Source: Diadophis punctatus similis
Taxonomy: Eukaryota; Chordata; Lepidosauria; Squamata; Dipsadidae
Assembly: GCA_023053685.1 (NCBI GenBank)
Contig: JALIGW010000028.1
Location: 5,443,501-5,507,500 of the forward strand
DNA length: 64,000 bases
Direction: 5' to 3'
Both the position numbers and the translations under genes were made by a program. The notes under the pieces were generated by a model. That model did not search any database, was not told the origin of the DNA, and was given only the letters and a program-made list of their open reading frames with translations. Positions 1 through 8,889 of this stretch are shown in pieces (position 1 is the stretch's first letter; the number at the start of each line of letters is the position of its first letter).

Positions 1-41
1 TTGTAGTCTCCCTTTATTTTCATTTATCAGCAAAAAAATCC

Positions 42-44
<3 letters not shown>

Positions 45-136
<92 letters not shown>
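45..136. repeat. (AT)n microsatellite
   Basis: An almost pure AT dinucleotide run of about 46 units. Arrays of this kind are often polymorphic in length and prone to assembly error. Confidence 0.97.
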
Positions 137-138
<2 letters not shown>

Positions 139-1440
139 TTACATTTGTATTTAAAATTTCTCAAAGGATTGAAGAAAAACTCTTTGGAATATAAATCAAA
201 AGGGTGATTAAAGTACTGATTTCACAAAGTCTTAAGGGTCCAGGTGGACTTGAATTATTTAAAATTGTTATAAGAATCCTTTCTGTGGGAAACTATTTAT
301 ATCTTAAAAAAGAAAACTTTGAAGGTTGGTCACTAGGAAACACCAAAAGGAAATGAATACATCAATGGATCTGTTGAACAAGATCTAGAACTACTGGTCT
401 TAGAAATTATTTTAAAGATATCAGCTATTATAGATAAATCAGATGGTGTCATGGAAAAAGAACAAGTTCCATTGAATAAAACTGAACTGATTTTAACTGT
501 GAATTTAAAAACCATCATCTGTAAGAGAGATGAAAAGCATGAAATAGTTTATACAGAAAAAGATGCACTGTTGGATATACAAATGAAACCATGTCTTAAC
601 ATTTAAAAAAGACAAATAGTAAACCAGAAAAGGGATGTGGATAACCTTTTTATATTGGATTTACCAAAGGGGCTTGTTACCAATGATTCTGTGAGAAGAG
701 ACAATGCGAATATGAAGAGTGGCATTGATAAATTGTTTATACTGGATTTACAAACGGGGTTTCTGAAAATTGCCAATGATTTTGTGAGAAAAAACATAGA
801 GCATAAAAAGAGTATAGATGTTTGGACATTTATCAGAGAGCACTAAAGATTCTTGTGACAAAGGGGAAAGAATACAAAATTAGTTTATTTGGTCAAGGTT
901 AAAATAGGTGGATTGTTGTTTGTGTAATATTTAATAGATTTATATTAACTAGAACTGGATGATGACATTTTAAAGGTTTTACTTACCTAAAAAGAAGAGA
1001 CAGGAAGATTTGTTTAAACAGAAAATGAGACATAAATATAAATGTAAAAGGAAGAATTCAAAGTAAGTTTATTAGATATAGCTTATAATAGTTGTGTCAT
1101 TATTTATGATAACCCTTAATGGACTTTTGCTGATTTAAAATGGGGTGATGAGACTTTAAAGATTTGTTTATATACAAATGATTGGTTGTACTGCAAGTTG
1201 TTAATGTTAACTATACTTTTGTTTCTTTTTGTGTTTTCTTCTTTTTCTGCACCTTTTTATTTTTTATCTTTTAGAGTTTATATTAGTTTTACAAGTGTAA
1301 TCACTTAATTAAAAATATTATAAAAACATATTGTAATTGGGTAATTGGTTACTGTATGTCAGTACACCAGAAATTCATGCCAGATGCATACCATATTAAT
1401 ATGCTAATGTTGCACACACAGGAACTGTCAACCTGATATA
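137..1440. other. AT-rich region, possibly an L1-like remnant
   Basis: No gene is recognised here. Positions 637-846 contain a short + strand reading frame in which two consecutive ~28-residue blocks resemble each other (both contain FILDL, then a hydrophobic stretch, then a V-R element). Positions 1200-1320 are T-rich and then A-rich, like the 3' end of a reptile L1 element. I infer a decayed LINE-1 piece, but no reverse transcriptase motif is visible. Confidence 0.3.
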
Positions 1441-1562
1441 AACACAGATTGCAATTCAGTAGTAAGAAATGAGCTTGACACCCCTTCCCCTATTGCATCC
1501 CATTCATTTGGGGGCAAATCTCAGATTTCATATTCGTAAGGTGGAGCAAATCTACTTATACC

Positions 1563-1740
1563 CAAAGGTGCTTTTTCAAGAGGCAACTGGACTTTCTGAT
1601 TTTTCTTTGAAGACGTTTCGCTTCTCATCCAAGAAGCTTCTTCAGCTCTTGGATGAGAAGCGGAACATCTTCAAAGAAAAACCATAAAGTCCAGTTGCCT
1701 CTTGAAAAAGCACCTTTGGGACAACCATGACCTGGATGAC
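1563..1740. mobile_element. Palindromic MITE
   Basis: The two halves (about 1563-1650 and 1650-1725) are inverted copies: a segment with CAAAGGTGCTTTTTCAAGAG on the left returns as its complement on the right, around a centre of AAGAAGCTTCTT type. Related copies lie at 3950-4120 and 30984-31095, so this is a dispersed family. No coding capacity. The transposon superfamily is not determined. Confidence 0.7.
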
Positions 1741-2039
1741 TGAGAATCTCCATAAAAATCTACTTATAGTTTTCAGTGGTAAAATATAGGGTACTTCCAA
1801 TATGGTTCGGTTTACCTGAATGGTCCCACGGGACACAAATTTCTCCTGGTTCATACCTATGCCACCTATCCACCCATTCCTGTGCATAACCTATTTTTTC
1901 CTATTACTCTTCCAATTAACGCATTAAGGAATCAAAATCTGGAGAACTTGAGGAAGCTGCAATACAGTAACCCTGCTAATATACCCAAAGAAAAATCTTT
2001 CTTTTGATACAAGCTTCAGAAGTTCTACTGGACAGCCAT

Positions 2040-2132
2040 TTGTCCGGAATGGGAGAGGGTTTCTTGCTTGAGCAAGAGCTTAGGCTAGAAGACCTCCAAG
2101 GTCCCTTCCAACCCTATTCTATGTTTCTTCCA
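2040..2132 (+). repeat. CR1 LINE 3'-tail fragment
   Basis: It carries the standard CR1 3' signature also seen at 19250, 33380 and 48420: a TTGAGCA-type motif, a 'GGACTAGAAGACCTCCAAGG'-like stretch, CCCTTCCAA and a terminal ATTCTAT. Only about 90 bp remain, as expected for a heavily 5'-truncated insertion. Confidence 0.75.
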
Positions 2133-2219
2133 GAAGACTTGCATTAACGTAGCTCTAGATAAGCGATTGCATCAGGATCTCCCCCTCTCTCGGAGGAGCT
2201 TTAATAATAATAAAAAGCA

Positions 2220-2840
2220 GTCCAGAGCCCGCGGGAGTTACAGCAATACGAAGTGGGCCTTCCCGGGACGGAGCCGTTTGCCCCGCTGCCTTCCTCTCCG
2301 AGGGGCAGCGGGATAGCCGGCGACAGTCCCGGGCTTGTCCCGGGAAGGAAAAGGGCAGTGCGGATTCCTCTTACCGACTCACAGCCGCGAGGCGCGCAGG
2401 GAGCGGAAGCGGCTGCCCCGCCGCGGACTCCCCGCCTACCGCGTCCCCCGCCTCCTCGGCTGTGACTATCGTCGCCGCTGCTCGCCGCCGGCTTCTCTCT
2501 TCCGCCCGGCCGTCTCCGGTTGGGGCGGCCGCCTCCCCTTCGGGGCCGGCCGCCGCGGTCGGGCTGCATTGCAATCCCTCGGGCGGCCGCACTCGACGCG
2601 GCCGGACTTCAACGGGTTCGCGTGGATCTCCGCCTCAGCCGGAAAACAGGCCGCTGCAGGAACTGGAGGCCGCGTCAGCGGGGCCCGAAGGATGGGGTGG
2701 TGCTGAACCCGCGCCAGGCGCTTCTCAGCCGCCGCTCTCTGCTTTGAGAAACGGACCCGAAAGAGGAATCCGCGGCGGGGCTGTTGCAAATGGATCGCTC
2801 GGCTACTTTTCTTGGAGAAGGAATTTAGAAAAGCGGATAA
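2220..2840. promoter_or_regulatory. CpG island of AVEN
   Basis: About 600 bp of very GC-rich, CpG-dense sequence in an otherwise AT-rich neighbourhood. It covers the AVEN first coding exon (2375-2569) and extends upstream of its ATG (2570-2840, reading the - strand). I infer that the AVEN promoter and 5' UTR lie in 2570-2840. No TATA box is evident, which fits a housekeeping promoter. Confidence 0.75.
2375..2569 (-). CDS. AVEN: AVEN first coding exon (apoptosis, caspase activation inhibitor)
   Basis: AVEN is a cytosolic/membrane-associated protein that binds Apaf-1 and BCL-xL and restrains caspase activation; its N-terminal RGG region binds RNA. The exon opens with ATG at 2569 and encodes MQPDRGG followed by an Arg/Gly-rich stretch (RRGGGRP, SRGGGGRGRRG), matching the Met-Gln start and RG-rich first exon of vertebrate AVEN. 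The sequence lies in a CpG island and is placed and oriented relative to CHRM5 and EMC7 as in human 15q14. Two good donor sites are in range: GT at 2374-2373 (GTAAGA, exon end 2375, 65 codons in phase 0) and GT at 2382-2381 (GTGAGT, exon end 2383). I cannot choose between them because exon 2 and later exons would lie left of the window. The reading frame past 2375 to 2201 is probably intron. Two + strand frames over the same DNA are probably shadows. Confidence 0.83.
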
Positions 2841-2954
2841 AACGGATCCAAGCCGAAATTTCCAATATTTAAATCGGCGTTATCCGATTTCTGAAAACAT
2901 AATAAGATGTTATTATTAACTCCAGTGGTGATAAGTGGGTGCAACTATAAGCAT

Positions 2955-3495
2955 GCATGTAGTCCTCAATTTACAACAGTTTGTTTAGTGACCATTCAAA
3001 GTTACGCTACTGAAAAAAGTGACTTATGACCAATGTTCCCTGTAATATCAGAAAACGGCGCGAGACAGTTAGAAACTGCCGCGCGGCATTCTCTTTTCGG
3101 CTGCGCAGGCGCGCAGCCTCTGCCATTAAAAAATGCCACGCGGAAGTTACGTGCGCAGCTGCACACCTTCGAGGGAACAGTGCTTATAGCCATTTTTCAC
3201 ACTTAGGAATGTTATAGCATCCCCATGATCATGTGATCAAAATTCAGAGGTTTGGCAACTGGTTCATATTTACGACAATTGCAGTGTTCCAGGGTCACAT
3301 GATCCCCTTTTGCGACCTGACTAGCAAAGTCAATGGGGAAACCAGATTCACTTAACAACCATGTTACTAACTTAGCAACTGCAATGATTCACTTAACAAC
3401 TGTTGCTAGAAAGAAGGTAAAATGGGGCAAAACTCACTTAACAATTGTCTCACTTAACAGAAATTTTGGGCTCAATTGTTGAGGACTACCTGTAA
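2955..3495. mobile_element. Dispersed DNA repeat of the 'GTAGTCCTC' family
   Basis: Starts at TAGTCCTCAATTTAC and ends with the inverse, GAGGACTACCTGTAA. The interior has 'CACTTAACAAC' motifs repeated several times. Related copies are at 25515-25885, 54603-54677 and 56063-56545. It is interrupted by a separate element at 3031-3182. Non-coding. Confidence 0.65.
3031..3182. mobile_element. Nested hAT-like MITE
   Basis: A GC-rich 152 bp insert begins CAATGTTCCCTG and ends GAGGGAACAGTG (inverted ends). It is flanked by CTTATGAC and CTTATAGC, a probable degraded 8 bp target duplication. It sits inside the older repeat at 2955-3495. Confidence 0.55.
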
Positions 3496-3949
3496 TTTCC
3501 CTTTAAATACCTAACATGATAGAAAAGGAACTAACTAGGTCACAAGTCTATTAATTCAAACAATGTGCTTTGTACTTCATAACAACAATGCAAAACTATC
3601 TTAATCAAGTTCTGGAGAAATACCCATTAAACCAATTTCTAGGCAATACAAAGTATAGTAGCATCCCAGGGTTGTCTAAGAATGGGTTTGTCAATATGCA
3701 AACACACATAATATTTAATAGAGGAGTGTGAACTAAAGTTACCACGGCAAAATCAAAGCCCTGTGTTTGCACAGACGTCGTATGCGGGGTACAAAGGGAT
3801 GAGGCTGTGATAGTACAATTTAAACTGCCGCCTTGGCTCTTCCCTTTGTGATTTTATACATCCTTAGGGATCCTTTATACATCCTCACATGCATTTAATC
3901 ACACACAAAAGCATACCTTGACAATGTCTAAGGAGATTCTCTTTGGTTG

Positions 3950-4125
3950 TCCCAAAGGTGCTTTTGAAAGGCAACTGGATTTTCTTGGTTGTTTTTTTTT
4001 AACATATTTCGCTTTTCATCAGTTTCTCATCACTGAAGAAGCTTCTTGGATGAGAAGCTAAATATATTCAAAGAAAAAAAACAAAGAAAGTCCTTTTATA
4101 AAGCAACTTTGGGACACCCTGGCAA
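3950..4125. mobile_element. Palindromic MITE, second copy
   Basis: Shares CCCAAAGGTGCTTTT and the GAAGAAGCTTCTTGGATGAG core with the element at 1563-1740, again arranged as two inverted halves, but it is more diverged. Confidence 0.6.
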
Positions 4126-4362
4126 CCTTTTGTTTCTGCCACAATTTCAGGATGTTGACTTCACCTGCTATCCCAAGTATTGCATACCTGGTCAGTGTTA
4201 AATATTTTCCCTCTGGTTCCAACACATTTTTTTTCATCAACTAGTCTATCGGGATGACTTCAAGAAGATGACTCCAGCTCCGATTGGCCAGTATGGGCTG
4301 TTGGATATAAACTCCTTTCTCTCTTAACTGTTCAGAGAGTCATTCTGGTCTCTTCTCTAACC

Positions 4363-4645
4363 CAGGAGTCCCCAACCCCCAGGCTGAGGCCCACTACTGG
4401 TCCCTGGTCTATTTACAACTGGGTTGCATGAGTGGTGGGCCAGCGTGCACATGCAGCTCAACTTGCACGAGCAGCGGGCCAGCATGCGTGCTCATGCATG
4501 CACAGCTCGCCTTGCACAAATTGAGTTGTGCACGCATGCCTGCACAAGCCAGCCCACCGCTCATGCAAGTTGGCTGCATACATAGCCCAGCTCCCCTCTT
4601 CCCCCCTCCACTGGGCCCCCGAGCTGCAAAGATTGGGGACTGTCG
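4363..4645. mobile_element. Non-autonomous hAT element, 283 bp
   Basis: Starts CAGGAGTCCCCAACCCC and ends with the imperfect inverse GATTGGGGACTGTCG. It is flanked on both sides by the perfect 8 bp direct repeat CTCTAACC (4355-4362 and 4646-4653), the target-duplication length of hAT transposons. The GC-rich interior has ATGCA/TGCAC repeats and no real gene. Confidence 0.85.
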
Positions 4646-4754
4646 CTCTAACCTAAAAGAGTTTTTGAGCTGAACCAGCCTTAATATTGTATCATTGTAC
4701 AATATTGTATTGTATCTGTTGTATCATAACAGTTTATTGTATTATTATTTTTTC

Positions 4755-5370
4755 TGTTCATATTTGATTTTTGGAGACTGAACAAGTTCCTGCAGTTTTC
4801 TTGGCAAGGTTTTTTCAAAAGGGGTTTGCCATTTCCTCCTCCTCAAACCTAAGAGAAAGTGACTGGCCCAAAGACACTCACCTGACTTTGTGCCTAAGGC
4901 TGGACTAGAACTCACAGTCTCCTTGTTTCTAGTCCAGGGGTCAGCAACCTTAAACACTCAAAGAGCCGTTTGGACCGGTTTCCCACAGAAAAGAAAACAC
5001 CGGGAGCCACAAAAACCTTTTGACATCTAAAATGGAGATAACACTGCATATATCATTTTTTACCTTTATGCTATGTATAAAAAAACTATAGTGTGTTGCA
5101 TTTGTGAAATCAATGAACTGCTACAGAGAAAACAAATTTTTATTTCTGCATGCAACAAAAACGTTTTGAACTCTGAAAAAAAAGATGGGTCGAAAAGCTC
5201 AATAAATCGCTGCTGGCAGGTGTCGCACACTGGTGGTTGTGACGCATATTTTGAGCGTCAGGGAGTCGCAGGAGAAGGATGAAAGAGCCACATGTGGCTC
5301 CAGAGCCACGGGTTGCAGACCCCTATAATCTAGTCCAATACTTTAACCACTACACCAAACTGGCTTTTGT
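4755..5370 (-). mobile_element. tRNA-derived SINE split by a hAT insertion
   Basis: Read on the - strand, 5370-5336 gives a tRNA-like head with GTGTAGTGGTTAAAG, which resembles an RNA polymerase III A box. The body continues at 4930-4760 with 'ACTGGCCCAAAG'-type sequence. The halves are separated by the element at 4935-5327. A related body lies at 27312-27500. Confidence 0.65.
4935..5327. mobile_element. Non-autonomous hAT element nested in a SINE
   Basis: Ends are CAGGGGTCAGCAACC and the inverse GGTTGCAGACCCCT. Flanks TTCTAGTC and ATCTAGTC match at 7 of 8 positions (target duplication). The SINE sequence resumes directly beyond both ends. About 390 bp, no transposase. Confidence 0.75.
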
Positions 5371-5656
5371 TGCATTATCTGTTACACTTCACATTGTTCT
5401 TTTTTGACAATAACATAAATTCAATTTCTTCTGGCCCAGCACCCTATTTGGCTTTAGTCTGTCTCTGTAGTATTTTCTCCGCTAAATGTCATCTTTAGTT
5501 TCTTTTATTAGCTTGTCAGATCCAATTTCTATTTCTGTTTTTAAAGGCTCCTTGAAGACTTATTTCAGTTCCAAAAATATGTTTGCAGTATAATAGGACC
5601 ATACTATCTGATATGCAGTGCAGTGAAGTGCGGAAAGAATGCTATCTGAGTCATTC

Positions 5657-6177
5657 AGGGGCGGGTTCCTAATTTTTTTACTGCCACTCTGTGGGCGTGG
5701 TTTATTTTGTGGGAGTGGCTTGCCGGCCATGTGACTGGGTGGGCGTGACTTCTCAGACTGCTGAAGGGAGGGGAACTGAGATAGGTCCTGCCTCCCATTC
5801 CCCCTCCCCTCAGCAGCTCGAGAAGCCTCGAACGTGCAAAAATGCCTAGGATCATCACCGCACGTTCGTGGCTTCTCGGACTGCTGAAGGGAGGGGAATG
5901 GAGATAGCTCCTGCCGCCCGTTCTTTCAGCATCTCACACGCTCCCTCAGCCATCCTCCCCTGCTTGGACTCACTGTGGGGTAGGAAGGCAGCGCATGCGC
6001 AGTGCCGGAAGCTCGGCTTCTGGGCATGCGCAGAAGAAAATTTTTTTTTAATATAATTTTTTTTAAAAAAAATGGCGGCACCCAGGCACCAGCAACCAAC
6101 CGCACCGGTACTGTGACGTCACCAGCGGGCCGCTACCGGTGCTATAGAGTGGACCGCACCTGTAGGAACCCACCACA
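5657..6177. mobile_element. Non-autonomous hAT element (GGGTTCCTA family)
   Basis: Begins CAGGGGCGGGTTCCTAA and ends TAGGAACCCACCAC. The flanks GAGTCATT and AGTCATT form a near-perfect target duplication. The interior includes TGGGCGTGG repeats, a CGCATGCGC motif and a T-rich run, and closely matches the inverted element at 35998-36763. The exact right boundary is uncertain by about two bases. Confidence 0.72.
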
Positions 6178-6495
6178 GTCATTGCATATCAGATCTACAG
6201 ATTCACATCTGAATATATCTCAGGTTGTTATGAGCTGGTGCCTTCTAGGTTGTGGAGCATCCCTTTCATTCTGTTGGCTGTGGATAATGGGTGTTTTAGT
6301 TCAAAGTCCTTGAGCAGCACCAGCATGAGGAGTCCATCAGTGCATCTCTCAATACATTATTTTAGTTCATACTATTTTGTTATTACACTTTGTTAATACA
6401 GATACATAGCTGGCATCTAAAACCATCATCTGTGATTAGAAGTTGCAACTCTAGTATTCTGGTAGGGCCAACTGCTGGAACATTCTGACCTTTTT

Positions 6496-6761
6496 TGTCA
6501 GAGTTACGCAATAAATCAGAAGCTTCAAAAGATAACTGCATTTTGCTGATTCAAATAACTTCTTTATAAGTAGAATAAAACATTAACAATACCACACTTT
6601 GTTTCAGATCACATGTTGAGATGTTTTCATACTGGAGTATAATGGTGGACTGAGTAAACCACGCCCTTCTTCTTGCTAAGTTTCTGGACATGCTCAATTA
6701 ACACTTCAGCCTGATTGGTTGACTCAATCACATGGCTCTCCCAGTCATGAATATTCCAACA
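6496..6761 (-). repeat. 3' LTR of the copia element
   Basis: 266 bp; nearly identical to 10853-11118. The only difference I found is GATTGGTTGAC here against GATTGGCTGAC at the other LTR. The last four codons of the pol frame run into this LTR. Confidence 0.93.
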
Positions 6762-8889
6762 CTCCTCCCTTCATTACTGGGAGAGACATCAAACCTATTG
6801 GATTTAAATATTTCCCATGATTCACATTACCCAATGGTTTGGTCATCATGTCTGCTAAATTATCCTCTGAAGAACAATGATGTAAACGTATCAATTTTTC
6901 TTTTACAGCTTCCCTGACATTACAATACTTAATGTCCACATGTTTACTTCTGTTCTTCACTCTGTCACCTGTTGCCATTTTTATACAAGCAGCATTATCT
7001 TCATAAACAGTTACAGCTTCATTTACATTTACATTTAAATCTTGTAACAACTGTACATACCAAACTACTTCAGAACATAACTCAGACAATGCAATAAACT
7101 CTGCTTCAGCAGTTGAAATAGCAACCGTTGTTTGTTTTCTGGACTTCCAACCAATTAAAGCCCCTCCAAACATTATTACAATTCCAGAATTAGACTTTCT
7201 GGTTTTTACATCATTTGCATAATCACTATCAACGTAACATTTCAATTTTAATTCTTCAGTGACCTGTATTTGAAGACCCAAATTCACAGTTCCCTTCAAA
7301 TACCTGAGAATTCTTTTCACACCCATCCAATGCAACTTTGTAGGTGTAGCAGTAAAGTGACTTAAGATGCTCACTGCACAAGTTATGTCTGGTCTGGACC
7401 ACTGTGACAGATATAACAGACTCCCTATTGCAGAGTGATATATCTCCTGATCACAGGCTTCACTTTTGTCCTCACCCAAACTATTGTAAAAATCTGTGCT
7501 CATAGGTGTAGGAGCAATATTACAATCTTTCATGTTATACTTCTCTAATAATTGTTCAATTTTTCTCCTTTGACTGAGAATATAACCACCTTTTTCAGTT
7601 TTTTGTATCTCTACACCGAGATAATTCTTTATTTCTCCCAAATTCTTTAATTCAAATTTCTTTTCTAACTTATTAGCAAATTCTTTAACTTGTGATGCAT
7701 CCTTTGCAATGAAACAAAGATCATCCACAAATGCTAATAGTAGACAATTCCCACCTTGTAACTTTCCAGTGTATATGCAACCATCAGCTTTGCAACTCTT
7801 GAACCCAAGACCTTTCAATGCAGTATCAAGACAGATATTCCAATTTCTGGCTGACTGCTTCAGCCCATAAATAGCCTTGTTCAATTTATACACCATGTTA
7901 GGCTTTTTATTTTCATACCCTGGCGCTTGAACCATATAAATTTCTTCCTCTAATTCAGCATTGAGGAATGCAGTGGTTATATCAAAATGCCAAATTCTAT
8001 GCCTGTATGCTGATGCTAATGCCAGTGCTAGTCTTATGCTCTCAGCTTTTACAGTTGGCGCGAACACCTCATCATAGTGCACATTCTTTAATTGAGAAAA
8101 ACCTTGTGCCACCAACCTTGCCTTATACTGTACTTCATTATTGGGTAATACCTTTTTCTTATATACCCACTTACATCCTACAGCCTTGGTACCCTGTGGC
8201 AAAGTCACAGATGTGAACACTTCATGATCTCCCATGGATTTCATCTCTTTATCCATGGCTTCCTTCCACTTTTCTTGTTCAACTTTTGGTAATGCCAATA
8301 CTTCCTTATAGTTTCTTGGCTCATACCACACATTACACACTTTAACTTTACTGGCAGAATACCTGTCTGGCGGAACCCCTCTGTTCCTACGCTCTGACCT
8401 ACGTGGCATTGCCTGTACTTGTGTTTCAAGCTTTTCTGTCTTCATATCTTGTTCAGACTCTCCTCCCTGAACATAGACACCTTCAGTAAATGATTCACCA
8501 TCATTACATGAGTTATTGTCACTAAGTGGATCACCGTCGCTAAGTGGATCACCGTCACTAAGTGAGACATTTTCAGAATTTGCATCAATTCTGTTCCAAT
8601 TTTGTTCTGCAAAATTAGCAGACCTTGAAATCACTATCCTTTTACTTCCATCGCTAAAGCGATACCCTTTTGAGCCTGGCTCATAGCCCACAAATCTGAG
8701 CTTTCTAGCCTTTTGTTGTCCCTTTCTTCTGATTGCCTTTGGAATATGTACCCATGCAGTACTTCCAAATATTTTTAAATGTGCTAGAGAAGGCTTTCTC
8801 CCATATAGCATTGCATATGGAGTATTATTGATGGATGAACTCCACAGCCTATTTACTAAATAATTGGCAGTCAGTATGGCTTCACCCAA
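6745..8889 (-). CDS. Copia pol, second part: integrase C-terminus, reverse transcriptase, RNase H
   Basis: A 714-codon frame. The first ~100 residues are the end of the integrase. The reverse transcriptase follows, with the copia hallmarks YKARLVAQG, YGLKQS and the catalytic FVDDL box. RNase H follows, with YVDSDYA, TAEAEF, YEDNAA and the terminal SKHVDIKY motif. The annotated Met at 8889 is probably not a true start: this segment lies in a different frame from the upstream gag-integrase frame (8871-10736), with a 19 bp overlap, and in this family the two form one polyprotein. It ends within the 3' LTR. The reverse transcriptase and RNase H contain no stop codon. Confidence 0.9.
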   Translation of the reverse strand: MGEAILTANYLVNRLWSSSINNTPYAMLYGRKPSLAHLKIFGSTAWVHIPKAIRRKGQQKARKLRFVGYEPGSKGYRFSDGSKRIVISRSANFAEQNWNRIDANSENVSLSDGDPLSDGDPLSDNNSCNDGESFTEGVYVQGGESEQDMKTEKLETQVQAMPRRSERRNRGVPPDRYSASKVKVCNVWYEPRNYKEVLALPKVEQEKWKEAMDKEMKSMGDHEVFTSVTLPQGTKAVGCKWVYKKKVLPNNEVQYKARLVAQGFSQLKNVHYDEVFAPTVKAESIRLALALASAYRHRIWHFDITTAFLNAELEEEIYMVQAPGYENKKPNMVYKLNKAIYGLKQSARNWNICLDTALKGLGFKSCKADGCIYTGKLQGGNCLLLAFVDDLCFIAKDASQVKEFANKLEKKFELKNLGEIKNYLGVEIQKTEKGGYILSQRRKIEQLLEKYNMKDCNIAPTPMSTDFYNSLGEDKSEACDQEIYHSAIGSLLYLSQWSRPDITCAVSILSHFTATPTKLHWMGVKRILRYLKGTVNLGLQIQVTEELKLKCYVDSDYANDVKTRKSNSGIVIMFGGALIGWKSRKQTTVAISTAEAEFIALSELCSEVVWYVQLLQDLNVNVNEAVTVYEDNAACIKMATGDRVKNRSKHVDIKYCNVREAVKEKLIRLHHCSSEDNLADMMTKPLGNVNHGKYLNPIGLMSLPVMKGGVLEYS
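6762..6771 (-). other. Polypurine tract of the copia element
   Basis: On the - strand this reads AAGGGAGGAG immediately before the 3' LTR. Such tracts prime plus-strand DNA synthesis in LTR retrotransposons. It also lies inside the pol reading frame. Confidence 0.8.

Noticed and set aside
2201..2872. Several + strand frames in the CpG island
   Set aside because: Shadows of the AVEN exon and its promoter. None has a recognisable domain.
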